Below, in pieces: positions 45,730 through 54,854 of a DNA stretch of 64,000 bases. This DNA comes from an uncultured Pseudomonadales bacterium (GTDB taxonomy: Bacteria; Pseudomonadota; Gammaproteobacteria; Pseudomonadales; Cellvibrionaceae). The DNA lies in the NCBI GenBank assembly GCA_947487765.1, contig CANKXO010000001.1, forward strand, positions 1,364,001 to 1,428,000, in the 5' to 3' direction. The first letter of the stretch is position 1, and each line of letters starts with the position of its first letter. The position numbers and the translations under genes were made by a program. The notes under the pieces were generated by a model. The model saw only the letters and a list, made by a program, of their open reading frames with translations. It did no database searches and was not told the origin of the DNA.

Positions 45730-46344
45730 TTACTCGGAGAACTCCCCACACCCCTGCCTCGCAATAACCGTTTCATCACCAGTTAAATCAACCACCGTAG
45801 TGGCTGCCATGCCACAGAAGCCACCATCAATCACTAGCTCCAATTGATGCTCCAAAAGTGCACGAATATCGTATGGGTCTGTCAGTGGTAACTCATCACC
45901 GGGGATGATTAAGGTGCTGGTCATCATGGGTTCATTTAATTCTTCTAATAATGCCATCACTATTGGGTTATCAGGTATACGTACACCGATTGTCTTGCGC
46001 TTAGGATGCTTCAAACGGCGTGGGGTTTCAGAGGTCGCATCTAAAATAAACGTAAATGCACCGGGAGTATGTGCTTTGAGCAAACGAAATACTTGGTTGT
46101 TTACCTTGGCATAAGTCGCTACTTCAGAAAGGTCGCGACACATTAGAGTGAAATTATGCTCTTTATCTATTTTTCGAATACCGCAAATGCGATCTAAAGC
46201 GAGTTTATCACCAATATGGCAACCAAGAGCATAAGCCGAGTCAGTTGGGTAAGCCACCAGACCGCCTTTACGTATTATCTCAACAGCCTGCTTAATTAAG
46301 CGGGCTTGTGGGTTCTCTGGATGAATTTGAAAGAATTGTGCCAT
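45730..46344 (-). CDS. yciO: Sua5/YciO/YrdC family protein YciO
   Basis: A 204-residue member of the threonylcarbamoyl-AMP synthase superfamily. Conserved parts: RKGGLVAYPTDSAYALGC, HNFTLMCRDLSEVATYA, HTPGAFTFILDAT and KRKTIGVRIPDNPI. It aligns end to end with E. coli YciO, whose activity is weak compared with TsaC, so the in vivo role in tRNA t6A synthesis is unsure. It follows the PHP nuclease gene on the same strand, as in E. coli and Pseudomonas. Confidence 0.93.
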   Translation of the reverse strand: MAQFFQIHPENPQARLIKQAVEIIRKGGLVAYPTDSAYALGCHIGDKLALDRICGIRKIDKEHNFTLMCRDLSEVATYAKVNNQVFRLLKAHTPGAFTFILDATSETPRRLKHPKRKTIGVRIPDNPIVMALLEELNEPMMTSTLIIPGDELPLTDPYDIRALLEHQLELVIDGGFCGMAATTVVDLTGDETVIARQGCGEFSE

Positions 46345-46432
46345 AGTCGTTATTCTATTAATCCTTAATACATTAATAATAAATCATGAGCTGCTACTTA
46401 ACCGTACGCAACTTAAATACTGTAACTAGATA

Positions 46433-47257
46433 CTACCAAGCTTCCCAGATAGGTTTACAACCTTTAGGCAATAGTGACATTTTGCCCGGTGATTGCCAGA
46501 GATTTTCTGTTGAGTGAAAGTCACTGCCACAAGACGCTAACAAGGAAAAATCCTCCGCAGCTCTTAGCAATTTACTAGTAACAGCAGGCTCTTGCTGCCC
46601 ACTCACTACTTCCATTGCCTGGCCACCAGCATTGACAAAATCCTGTAACAAAGTATAAAGCTTTGTTCTGGTGAGATCATATTTATCTGGATGTGCTAGT
46701 ACAGCAATGCCACCAGAAGCAGTTATCCAACTAACAACCTCAGCTAATGCAGGCCATCGATTTTTTACATCGCCTATTTTGCCTGAGCCCAAATACCGTT
46801 TGAATGCTTGAGCAAAGCTATCCACATACCCTGCATCAATCATATATTGAGCAAAGTGAGGGCGACCAATACTGCCCTCTGCATAATGTTTTGCCCCATC
46901 CCATGCACCTAGGATACCCGCTTTTTCAAGGCGCATAGCAATCGTTTTAGCTCTCTCTATACGTATTTCAGATTGCTGCTCAACAGCACTTGCTAGCATT
47001 GGACAGTCAATATCGACTTGCAATCCAACTACATGGATATTTCGGCCATTCCATAGTGATGACAGTTCGATACCAGGAACAATATGTAAGTCATCGCCTG
47101 CCGCAGATATCGCCATAGAAACACCTTCCAAGGTATCGTGATCCGTCAGAGCAAGTACATCAACACCATTATCTTTAGCTAGCCGCACCAACTCTTTGGG
47201 AGATAATTGTCCATCTGAACAAGTACTATGCGTATGTAAATCGTACAAATAACTCAA
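46433..47257 (-). CDS. rnm: PHP-domain 5'-3' exoribonuclease RNase AM (YciV)
   Basis: A 274-residue PHP phosphoesterase. Metal ligands are seen in YDLHTHSTCSDGQ (His8, His10), LTDHDTLEGV, PGIELSS, LAHPDKYDLT and GSDFHS. E. coli YciV/RNase AM trims 5' ends of 23S, 16S and 5S rRNA and also degrades 3',5'-oligonucleotides. It directly precedes yciO on the same strand, a conserved pairing. Confidence 0.92.
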   Translation of the reverse strand: MSYLYDLHTHSTCSDGQLSPKELVRLAKDNGVDVLALTDHDTLEGVSMAISAAGDDLHIVPGIELSSLWNGRNIHVVGLQVDIDCPMLASAVEQQSEIRIERAKTIAMRLEKAGILGAWDGAKHYAEGSIGRPHFAQYMIDAGYVDSFAQAFKRYLGSGKIGDVKNRWPALAEVVSWITASGGIAVLAHPDKYDLTRTKLYTLLQDFVNAGGQAMEVVSGQQEPAVTSKLLRAAEDFSLLASCGSDFHSTENLWQSPGKMSLLPKGCKPIWEAW

Positions 47258-47370
47258 TCGCTAACCTATATTGATAATTAATCGTGGATTAATGATAACG
47301 CCCTTTGCCATTCATACCTACAGTTGCGTAAAATCCTATTTTAATTCTTGCATTATTGCCAATCAAACGT

Positions 47371-48069
47371 ATGACTCAAGTAAAACCTGCCAAAAAAGAG
47401 AATATGCTTGTTAACATTCTCATTAATATCGTTATTCCCACACTTATTTTATCGAAGTTCAGTGGAGAAGATCAGCTGGGGGTTAAAGGAGGCATCGTCG
47501 TTGCTTTAGCTTTCCCCATCATTTATGGCTTAAAGGATTTAAAGCAAAATGGAAAATTTAACTTATTTTCTGCATTAGGTATTTTCAGTATTGCTTTAAC
47601 AGGGAGTATGGCGCTATTAAAACTACCCCCACAGTATATCGTGATTAAAGAGGCTGCGATTCCAGCATTGTTTGCCATTATCACGTTAGTGTCTCTTAAA
47701 ACACGTTATCCATTGGTTAAAACATTCCTATATAACGATAAAATCATGCAAGTCAATAAAGTATCCTCTGCTTTAGAGCAATACGGAACAGAAAAGGATT
47801 TCGAAAAGGCATTGGTTAATGCTTCGTACCTAATGGCATTGTCTTTCATTGTATCGTCTATTTTGAATTACATATTAGCAAAAGTCATATTAGTCAGTGC
47901 ACCAGGAACTGAAGCCTTTAACGCCGAATTGGGTAAGATGAATGCTCTCAGCTTTCCTGTTATTGCCGTACCGGCCACTATTGTAATGATGGTTGCTTTA
48001 TTCTACTTATTCAAAAGAATCAAAACACTGACCCACCTTAAGCTTGAAGATATTCTAATACATCAGTAA
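47371..48069 (+). CDS. VC0807-like integral membrane protein
   Basis: A protein of about 232 residues with six or so hydrophobic helices, resembling the VC0807 family and, in size and topology, septation protein A. Visible segments: LVNILINIVIPTLIL, VALAFPIIYGLKDL, SALGIFSIALTGSMALL. ATG 47371 is used; a TTG at 47356 would add five residues. It stands before yciI and divergent from the PHP gene, the place of ispZ/yciB in relatives. Function unknown. Confidence 0.75.
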   Translation: MTQVKPAKKENMLVNILINIVIPTLILSKFSGEDQLGVKGGIVVALAFPIIYGLKDLKQNGKFNLFSALGIFSIALTGSMALLKLPPQYIVIKEAAIPALFAIITLVSLKTRYPLVKTFLYNDKIMQVNKVSSALEQYGTEKDFEKALVNASYLMALSFIVSSILNYILAKVILVSAPGTEAFNAELGKMNALSFPVIAVPATIVMMVALFYLFKRIKTLTHLKLEDILIHQ

Positions 48070-48142
48070 CCAAAAACCTGTTAATACTCATTATCCAACT
48101 TGAAATTACATGCTTAATGATTAAACGAAAGTGAGACCTTTT

Positions 48143-48439
48143 ATGTGGTATGCCATTATTTGTGAAGACAAACCCAATAGCCTTTCTGTAAGAATGCAAG
48201 CAAGACCTGCCCACCTTGAAAAGCTACAACAGCTCAAAGATGAAGGACGCCTGTTAACTGCGGGCCCATTACCGGCTATTGACAACGAAGACCCTGAAGA
48301 AAATGGCTTTACTGGCTCACTAATTGTTGCTGAGTTTGATTCTCTCGCCGATGCACAAGCATGGGCAGACAATGACCCCTATTCTCAACAAGGTGTCTTT
48401 TCAAATGTCATTGTAAAACCTTATAAAAAAGTTTTTTAA
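48143..48439 (+). CDS. yciI: YciI family protein
   Basis: A 98-residue protein, the same length as E. coli YciI, with a ferredoxin-like dimeric alpha/beta barrel and conserved [31 protein letters not shown] and QAWADNDPY. The putative active His (in RPAHL) and Asp are present. ATG 48143 with GTGAGA upstream is preferred to GTG 48131. A small hairpin GAACGG-GGAA-CCGTTC follows the stop at 48442-48457. The enzymatic role is unproven. Confidence 0.92.
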   Translation: MWYAIICEDKPNSLSVRMQARPAHLEKLQQLKDEGRLLTAGPLPAIDNEDPEENGFTGSLIVAEFDSLADAQAWADNDPYSQQGVFSNVIVKPYKKVF

Positions 48440-48529
48440 TAGAACGGGGAACCGTTCACACATGACTACTCTATTTTTAAGGTAGATTAGGCGGTTTTTA
48501 CAGATTAATATCACAGGTACCATCAGGTA

Positions 48530-49243
48530 ATGAAGAAAGCACCTCTTAAGGCGACAACAATAATGTTAAATAAAAAGCTTATCCTCCAATATTTTGGATT
48601 TATTTTAATTTTATTGTTCGCAAATGCTTCATATGCAGCAAACTTGTATATTTCTGACAAACTCTATGTGCCTATACGCAAAGGGCAAGGTAATAAGTTT
48701 GCCATATTGCATAAAGGTTTACCCTCAGGGACACGCGTTACCCTGATCGAAAGGGATAAAGAGTGGACCAAAGTTAGGACATCGGGTGGTATTACAGGTT
48801 GGATTCGCAACCAGTTCCTTGATGAGCAACCCCCCGCTAGCATCAAGCTAAATACCGCTAATCGAAAGTTAGAAGCATTAACTCAACAACTGAACGCCTT
48901 AAAAGAAGAGAAGCAGACACTTGAAACGAGTTACACAGAAACCCAATTAACGTTAAAACAAACGGAACAGCTTGCCAGCAAAACAGAAAATGAGTTGAGT
49001 TCTCTTAAAGTCATTTCTGCTTCAGCGGTAGAATCACACCAACGTTTACAGTCTATGGCTGAAAAAATGCAGTTATTACAAACTGAAAACGATGTCTTAA
49101 AATCAGAAAATGAAAGCCTTCGACGCAGTGAAGGCACAACCTTTTTTATATACGGTGCATTCGCTGTTTTACTTGGCGTACTCATCGCGATTATTTTGCC
49201 AAAACTGCGTGTTAAGAAAAATAATAACGGTTGGTTAAATTAA
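48530..49243 (+). CDS. SH3-domain membrane protein (TIGR04211 / YgiM-like)
   Basis: A protein of up to 237 residues: signal sequence (LILQYFGFILILLFANASYA), bacterial SH3 domain (about 40-100; YVPIRKGQGNKF, SGTRVTLIERDKEWTKVRTSGGITGWI), a coiled coil (about 110-205) and a C-terminal membrane helix (TFFIYGAFAVLLGVLIAIIL). The topology is periplasmic SH3 with C-terminal anchor, similar to E. coli YgiM, and the SH3 may bind peptidoglycan. A second start at ATG 48563 would give a shorter signal peptide. Its stop overlaps the pdxJ start (TAATG), so the two are coupled. Confidence 0.82.
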   Translation: MKKAPLKATTIMLNKKLILQYFGFILILLFANASYAANLYISDKLYVPIRKGQGNKFAILHKGLPSGTRVTLIERDKEWTKVRTSGGITGWIRNQFLDEQPPASIKLNTANRKLEALTQQLNALKEEKQTLETSYTETQLTLKQTEQLASKTENELSSLKVISASAVESHQRLQSMAEKMQLLQTENDVLKSENESLRRSEGTTFFIYGAFAVLLGVLIAIILPKLRVKKNNNGWLN

Positions 49244-50019
49244 TGACTGCACTCAGTGTAAATCTCAACAAGATTGCCCTATTGCGTAATTCCCGAGGCA
49301 GTGATTACCCGTGCCTACTCGATTTTGCGAAGATGGCGGTTAAGTTCGGTGCAAATGGGTTAACCGTTCATCCTCGTCCAGACCAACGTCATATTTGTGT
49401 CGACGATGTTTATGAGCTATCCACCTATATTCGCAGTATTGAAAATATTGAGTACAACATCGAAGGCAATCCTTTTGCAGAACCAATGGATAGCTCAACA
49501 GAGCAAACACCCTACCCTGGTTTGCTTCCTTTGATTGAATCTACTCGCCCTCATCAAGCAACACTAGTCCCTGATTCTAATGACCAACTCACTTCTGATC
49601 ATGGCTTTGATCTCAAACGAGATGGAGACCGTCTATTACCGATCATAGAGAAATTAAAAGCATGGAATGTACGCTGTTGTCTATTTATGGATCCAGATTT
49701 AGAACAAATTACACTTGCTAAATCCTTGGGCATAGACCGAATAGAACTATACACAGGACCATATGCCCTTGCGCATCAAAACTCGCCTGAAGAAGCATCT
49801 AATAGCTTAAACACCTACCGAGAAGCCAGCGATCATGCGAATAGCATAGGCTTAGGCGTTAATGCTGGACATGATTTGAACTTAGAAAACCTTCCAGACT
49901 TTTTGACAATCAACAATATTGCCGAAGTTTCTATAGGCCATGCACTGACTGTTGACGCATTAATGGTAGGTTACAAAGGTGCTCTATTAGACTATAGTAG
50001 GGTATGTCACACAGAATAA
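49243..50019 (+). CDS. pdxJ: Pyridoxine 5'-phosphate synthase PdxJ, atypical branch
   Basis: A 258-residue PdxJ that makes PNP from 1-deoxyxylulose 5-phosphate and 3-amino-2-oxopropyl phosphate. It starts with the ATG inside TAATG of the SH3 gene. Motifs: SVNLNKIALLRNSRG, NGLTVHPRPDQRHI, YNIEGNP, VNAGHDL and VSIGHALTVDALMVG. Compared with E. coli PdxJ from memory (VNIDHIATLRNARG, with different inner segments) it is clearly nearer the Bacteroidota form. It is not in the usual era-recO-pdxJ-acpS context. It may be a transferred or second copy, and activity should be retained as most pocket residues remain. Confidence 0.85.
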   Translation: MTALSVNLNKIALLRNSRGSDYPCLLDFAKMAVKFGANGLTVHPRPDQRHICVDDVYELSTYIRSIENIEYNIEGNPFAEPMDSSTEQTPYPGLLPLIESTRPHQATLVPDSNDQLTSDHGFDLKRDGDRLLPIIEKLKAWNVRCCLFMDPDLEQITLAKSLGIDRIELYTGPYALAHQNSPEEASNSLNTYREASDHANSIGLGVNAGHDLNLENLPDFLTINNIAEVSIGHALTVDALMVGYKGALLDYSRVCHTE

Positions 50020-50038
50020 TAAGATAAAGGAGAAGACT

Positions 50039-50452
50039 ATGCATTCCATTTTAGTCGCTGATTTCATGAACCATCAACCCCAACTAGTTACTGATACAAG
50101 CAATGTCAGAGAAGCCGTTGAGTTAATGTTAAAGAAGAAGGTTATCGGCGTTCCCGTAGTGGATAGTGAAAACAACCTGGTCGGTTATCTCTCCGAACAA
50201 GACTGCGTTGCAGAAATGCTAAATATCGTCTTTCATTGTGAAGAACCTGCATCTGTTAGCAAATTTATGCAAAGAGATGTAATGACAGTAACTCCTACCA
50301 CTACCATTGTAGAATTAGCTCAAATCATCATTAATAACCGTCCCAAAAATTACCCTGTTATCGAGGAAGGCAAGCTGGTGGGCTTAATTAGCCGAACTGA
50401 GGTACTACAAGCCTTGGTAGAGAATGACGACGACTGCTACATCAAAAAGTAG
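50039..50452 (+). CDS. CBS-domain pair protein
   Basis: A 137-residue protein made of two CBS motifs (about 8-65 and 78-130: VREAVELMLKKKVIGVPVVDSE and IVELAQIIINNRPKNYPVIEEGKLVGLISR). Such stand-alone Bateman modules bind adenosine nucleotides and act as energy sensors for a partner. AAGGAGAA precedes the ATG. It lies 19 bp after pdxJ, so they may share a message. Confidence 0.87.
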   Translation: MHSILVADFMNHQPQLVTDTSNVREAVELMLKKKVIGVPVVDSENNLVGYLSEQDCVAEMLNIVFHCEEPASVSKFMQRDVMTVTPTTTIVELAQIIINNRPKNYPVIEEGKLVGLISRTEVLQALVENDDDCYIKK

Positions 50453-50486
50453 CCATAAATTATCTAGAGACTATTCACACCATTGC

Positions 50487-51083
50487 TCATCGGCGTGTTG
50501 GCCTTGGGTGAATCCTCGGTTTATAAATAATACCTATGCTTGAACGACTACGGTGGTAGTATCGCCCGAAGCCGTAACGAAAATAAAAGCGAGGCCAATA
50601 ATGATGATGACGAAAATGGTCATCATCGTTGTATTTTTCTCTCCAAGCATATTGCTCTGTCACATCAATGACCGGGAGCTTTTGTTCACCACCTTTCGCT
50701 AGAGGGTAGCTCTCTACCCCTGTAATTGGTCCTGAAAGAGTGATCCAACGAGTACGATAAAAACGAGATTTTTTATACGGCTGTTGCAGTCGCGCAATAA
50801 ACCGGCCACCCGACTTTGCTGTTTCTAATGGCCGGCCTTTTTTGTCGAGAGGGTATTCTAGTACTTCAAGATGCAATCGTTTGTGCTCATCTTCACCCAC
50901 TTCTACAGCCTTTAAGATCCTTCCACCCCAACGCACACTGGAATCTATAAATGGCTCATAGTCTCTATTTACTTCTGCCAGCGACACATCATTAGTCGGT
51001 GCCTGTGTAATCAATGCAGACGGAGGCGTTGAGGCACACCCCAATAAACCTAAAATTAACAAAGACAATAGCAACATTTTCAT
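50487..51083 (-). CDS. Slp-family outer-membrane lipoprotein
   Basis: A 198-residue lipoprotein of the Slp (carbon-starvation-inducible) family. A lipobox LLGC with Cys17 ends the signal peptide MKMLLLSLLILGLLGC. The Slp domain follows (SVRWGGRILKAVEV, WITLSGPITGVESYPL) and the tail is rich in His, Tyr and Arg. ATG 51083 has GAGAA upstream and gives a proper lipoprotein signal, so longer frames are rejected. It converges on the CBS gene. Confidence 0.85.
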   Translation of the reverse strand: MKMLLLSLLILGLLGCASTPPSALITQAPTNDVSLAEVNRDYEPFIDSSVRWGGRILKAVEVGEDEHKRLHLEVLEYPLDKKGRPLETAKSGGRFIARLQQPYKKSRFYRTRWITLSGPITGVESYPLAKGGEQKLPVIDVTEQYAWREKYNDDDHFRHHHYWPRFYFRYGFGRYYHRSRSSIGIIYKPRIHPRPTRR

Positions 51084-51148
51084 ATAAATTCTCGTACTCA
51101 GACTTAGCCATATTATTAACAGACTACAATAAGATCGACTATCAAAAT

Positions 51149-51952
51149 ATGAATAAATTCCAAGATTCACCAGATTATCTTGAAAAGAAAGCTTTTTTTC
51201 GCCAACTGTTAACTATCTATGGGAGAAAACCAGTATTAGAAGCTTTACAAAACACCTCCCTTTCTTGCTTTAAGCTTCATTTAGCCAAATCCAATAAATC
51301 GATACCTATTATCCAAGAGTTAGAATCGTTGGCTCACAAGAGAAAAATTGAGATTAAGTATCATGACAGACAAGCATTATCCCGGATATCCAAAAATGGC
51401 AAACAAGATCAGGGTGTATGTTTAGACATCCATTGCCCGAAACACCAAGATTATCACGACTTTTTAAAAAATATTAAAGATGAAATAAAAACAGACAATA
51501 CTAAAAAGGCAATACGATTACTCGCACTTGACCGAATAACCAACCCTCAAAATCTAGGAATGATAATTCGATCAGCCTGCGCAGGTGATGTAGATGGCAT
51601 TTTAATCTCTGATAATGGTAGTGCAAAGCTGGATGCTCTTGTCACAAAAGCCAGCGCAGGTACGTTATTCAAAGCACCTATATTACGTTGCGATAAATTA
51701 GAAATAGCACTGAAAGATTGCCAGAAAAATGGAGCTAAAGTAATTGGTTTATCTAGCCACGTCCAACAGACTTTATCTGTGTTTGAAGAGCCTGTATTCG
51801 TCATTTATATTTTGGGGAATGAAACAGAAGGCATGAGTCAGAACATATCTAACACATGCGATGAGCTGGTTAACATCCCTATGAATAATCAAGTTGAATC
51901 ACTGAATGTAGCCGTTACAGCAAGTTTGTTGGCTTTTCGTCATCGTTTATAA
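51149..51952 (+). CDS. SpoU/TrmH-family RNA 2'-O-methyltransferase
   Basis: A protein of about 267 residues with the SPOUT knot motifs: NPQNLGMIIRSACAGDVDG (motif 1), ILGNETEGMS (motif 2) and IPMNNQVESLNVAVTASLLAF (motif 3). An N-terminal RNA-binding-like segment with YGRKPVLEAL suggests an RlmB-type enzyme acting on 23S rRNA, though other tRNA or rRNA targets are possible. ATG 51149 is chosen because the upstream extension overlaps the Slp gene on the other strand. Confidence 0.88.
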   Translation: MNKFQDSPDYLEKKAFFRQLLTIYGRKPVLEALQNTSLSCFKLHLAKSNKSIPIIQELESLAHKRKIEIKYHDRQALSRISKNGKQDQGVCLDIHCPKHQDYHDFLKNIKDEIKTDNTKKAIRLLALDRITNPQNLGMIIRSACAGDVDGILISDNGSAKLDALVTKASAGTLFKAPILRCDKLEIALKDCQKNGAKVIGLSSHVQQTLSVFEEPVFVIYILGNETEGMSQNISNTCDELVNIPMNNQVESLNVAVTASLLAFRHRL

Positions 51953-51993
51953 CTTGCTAAACGTTATATTCCAATCGTTAAAGACTCATAATT

Positions 51994-53229
51994 TCATTTT
52001 GATAAAATATCTTTTTTAGTTTCAACATCCCACAAAGAACGAATAAAAAAAGTACTGAAAAATACAATAAAGCTTACAATAGCACTAAGCTTTAGAACAA
52101 AAAGTACACCCCAGTAATTGATTGCTATGCCTGAAAATAAAGAACCTAATGGTGCGAAACCAAAAAGTGCTAATTGATAAATAGAGATAATCCGCCCCTT
52201 ATACTCTTCAGATGTATAGGATTGTAAAATAGACCGCCCTAGAGTAGCTGAAATACCTACGACAATACCCCATAAAAATATTAAAAATAATAAACCGTAT
52301 ATTGTTGGTTGAGCACTTAAGCCTAGTAAAATAAGCCCCGCATATAATGTTCCAAAAATAACTCGACGCCCCGGAGCATCTAATTGGCCACGAATAACAA
52401 CAATAATAGTTGCTATAACAGTACCTACTATAAAGATCCCTTGCAATAAGCCATAGAGGCCCACATCACCAATATAAACTGTCTTCGCCAGTATTGGTAA
52501 CGCAACAATAAAAACACCAATATGAAAAAAGCCACTGACAGCAACAAGAAAAATCAAACTACGTAATACCGTTGACTGCCAACAATACGAGAAACCAGAT
52601 AGCAATAACTCTCTTGACATTTTCTCTATCTTTTTGGCTTCTCCTACGTTTGAAAAGCTATAAGAGTACTTATTTTTAATGATAACTAAAATAGCTAAAG
52701 CCATTAACAGCAATAGAATTTGAGCGAAAGGAATGAACAATAAATCACGATAATATAGCTGTGTTGCCAAGCCAATGCCTATAGCTTGCCCAAAATATTG
52801 ACAAAAACTATTTTTAGCAATCACTGATTGCATATCATTACTGGCCAATGAACCTGCCAGATAATCTTTACAAGGCTGAATAAAAGCGCCTATAGAACCT
52901 AGCAATAATGCATAAAATAATAACCAAAAAAAAGACAGCCAATCCTGGGATAATAAAACAATTAAAATACTATGAATAATTCCATAGATTAATAGTAGTA
53001 ACGAAAATTTTCTTAATAAATCCCCGCGATCAGCATTAATACCACCCAATACCAAAAGTGCCAGATTAGGAATCAAAACAGCTCCTTGAATAAAACCAAC
53101 TCCCCAAGCGGGTAGGGCTAAATAATCAATTGCCAGCCAAGGCACTATGATCATCTGTAGTCCAAGAACAATTGATAAACAAAAAATTAGAAAAAAATAA
53201 AATAGGTGTGATTGCTGATTTGAGAACAC
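51994..53229 (-). CDS. MFS transporter (EntS-like)
   Basis: A protein of about 411 residues with 12 predicted membrane helices of the major facilitator superfamily (MFS_3 type). Typical segments are GVGFIQGAVLIPNLALLVLGG, INADRGD, and a late YKGRIISIYQLALFGFAPLG. GTG 53229 with AAAGAG upstream is preferred to TTG 53250. Substrate is unknown; relatives export siderophores or drugs. A terminator separates it from amtB. Confidence 0.83.
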   Translation of the reverse strand: MFSNQQSHLFYFFLIFCLSIVLGLQMIIVPWLAIDYLALPAWGVGFIQGAVLIPNLALLVLGGINADRGDLLRKFSLLLLIYGIIHSILIVLLSQDWLSFFWLLFYALLLGSIGAFIQPCKDYLAGSLASNDMQSVIAKNSFCQYFGQAIGIGLATQLYYRDLLFIPFAQILLLLMALAILVIIKNKYSYSFSNVGEAKKIEKMSRELLLSGFSYCWQSTVLRSLIFLVAVSGFFHIGVFIVALPILAKTVYIGDVGLYGLLQGIFIVGTVIATIIVVIRGQLDAPGRRVIFGTLYAGLILLGLSAQPTIYGLLFLIFLWGIVVGISATLGRSILQSYTSEEYKGRIISIYQLALFGFAPLGSLFSGIAINYWGVLFVLKLSAIVSFIVFFSTFFIRSLWDVETKKDILSK

Positions 53230-53292
53230 AAAAAACTCTTTAAAAGGCAATATTAGTATTTTCTCAGCATCAACGGCTAAGAACCAATATAA

Positions 53293-53325
53293 AAAAGCCT
53301 TGCAACAATAATGTGCAAGGCTTTT
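53293..53325 (-). terminator. Intrinsic terminator after amtB
   Basis: A 12-bp hairpin AAAAGCCTTGCA / TGCAAGGCTTTT with a 9-nt loop, 75 bp beyond the amtB stop on the minus strand. Confidence 0.85.
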
Positions 53326-53399
53326 ATAATACTACAGCTAAAGTATGCTCAAAGACATGGCTGATTGAACAGAATCCGAGCAATCAGCATATACAAAGC

Positions 53400-54698
53400 T
53401 TACAACTTGTATCCTGTCTCTTCATGTAAGACAAGATCCAAACCCAGCTGCTCATCTTCTTCACTGACTCGAATTCCACCGGTAAACAAACCTGCAACGT
53501 ACAGCAGAATTAAAGTAACCACAGCGGTATAAATGCCCGTCGCCAACACGCCAATTACTTGAACGCCAAATTGCTCAGCAATCGATACTTCAAGTCCTTG
53601 GCCGCTAAAAATACCTATTTCAGAAGAAGCGAAGACGGCGACTAATAAAGTCCCTAAAATACCGCCAACACCATGCACAGGAAATACATCCAAAGAATCA
53701 TCAATTTTGAACTTGCGCTTAATCAACTGCGTCGCAAAATAACAAATAACACCTGCTGACAAACCGATTATCAGAGCCCCCATCGGTCCAACATAACCCG
53801 ATGCTGGTGTAATAGTACCTAAGCCAGCGACCATCCCAGTAACAATACCCAAGACACTAGGTTTACCATAACGGCACCATTCAATAGTCATCCACGCTAA
53901 TGATCCAGCAGCTGCAGATATATGGGTAACTAACATGGCCATTGCGGCATCACCATTGGCCGCTAATGCGCTACCAGCATTAAAGCCAAACCACCCGACC
54001 CACAACATACCAGCACCGCAGACCGTCATCGTTAGATTATGAGGCGGCATTGGTGTTTGAGGAAAGCCTTTGCGATTACCAATAACTATGGCTGCAACTA
54101 ATGCGGCAACACCCGCAGTCACATGCACAACAGTACCGCCGGCAAAGTCCAATAAACCAAGGCCAGATAACCAACCTCCTCCCCAAACCCAATGACAAAC
54201 AGGAGCATAAACAAACAATAGCCACAAACCACTAAAAATCAGCATAGAAGAGAACTTCATACGCTCAGCAAAAGCACCAATTATCAAAGCTGGAGTGATA
54301 ATAGCGAATGTCATTTGGAACATTAAAAATAAGCTTTCGGGAATATCACCACTGAGCGTATCTTCACCTATACCCGCTAAAAAGGCTTTACTAAAGTCTC
54401 CCAGGTATGCACCACCTTCCCCAAAGCTCAGGCTGTAGCCAACAACTAACCATAAAAGTGAAACCAAACACGCAATGGCAAAGCACTGCATTAGTACTGA
54501 CAAAACATTTTTGGACCTTACCAGCCCTGCATAAAAAAGAGAAAGTCCAGGCAAAGTCATAAAAAGGACTAATGCTGTTGATGTTAAAATCCAGCTGCTA
54601 TTAGCACCATTCAGTTCATCAGCTCTCACAAACCCTGATAGCCCCATCAGAGCCAACAAGTAAAAACTGCGTTTAAGCATTAATGTTCGGTAAATCAT
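53400..54698 (-). CDS. amtB: Ammonium transporter AmtB
   Basis: A 432-residue Amt/Rh channel with 11 membrane helices after a cleavable N-terminus (LLALMGLSGFVRA). Conserved regions include LFYAGLVRSKNVLSVLMQCF, GDIPESLFLMFQMTFAIITPALI, HWVWGGGWLSGLGLLDFAGG, the VVHVTAGVAALV segment with its pore His, and GVGGILGTLLVAVFAS. GGGGGAA precedes the ATG. No glnK (PII) gene adjoins it, unlike the common glnK-amtB pair. Confidence 0.96.
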   Translation of the reverse strand: MIYRTLMLKRSFYLLALMGLSGFVRADELNGANSSWILTSTALVLFMTLPGLSLFYAGLVRSKNVLSVLMQCFAIACLVSLLWLVVGYSLSFGEGGAYLGDFSKAFLAGIGEDTLSGDIPESLFLMFQMTFAIITPALIIGAFAERMKFSSMLIFSGLWLLFVYAPVCHWVWGGGWLSGLGLLDFAGGTVVHVTAGVAALVAAIVIGNRKGFPQTPMPPHNLTMTVCGAGMLWVGWFGFNAGSALAANGDAAMAMLVTHISAAAGSLAWMTIEWCRYGKPSVLGIVTGMVAGLGTITPASGYVGPMGALIIGLSAGVICYFATQLIKRKFKIDDSLDVFPVHGVGGILGTLLVAVFASSEIGIFSGQGLEVSIAEQFGVQVIGVLATGIYTAVVTLILLYVAGLFTGGIRVSEEDEQLGLDLVLHEETGYKL

Positions 54699-54854
54699 AT
54701 GTTGAATTCCCCCTATCCCATATTTTACAAAGGGTTATTAGTGTTGTTATAAGTGGGGCAAATTACTGTATTTACAAAAAAATAGCAAAAATTAAGGCAC
54801 TATTAATGCGCATTTTCTCGAATTTGCACAATAACGATTCGCTTGTACACTAGA

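Noticed and set aside
51014-51148. N-terminal extension of the SpoU-type methyltransferase
   Set aside because: It overlaps the start of the Slp lipoprotein gene on the other strand and adds no family sequence.
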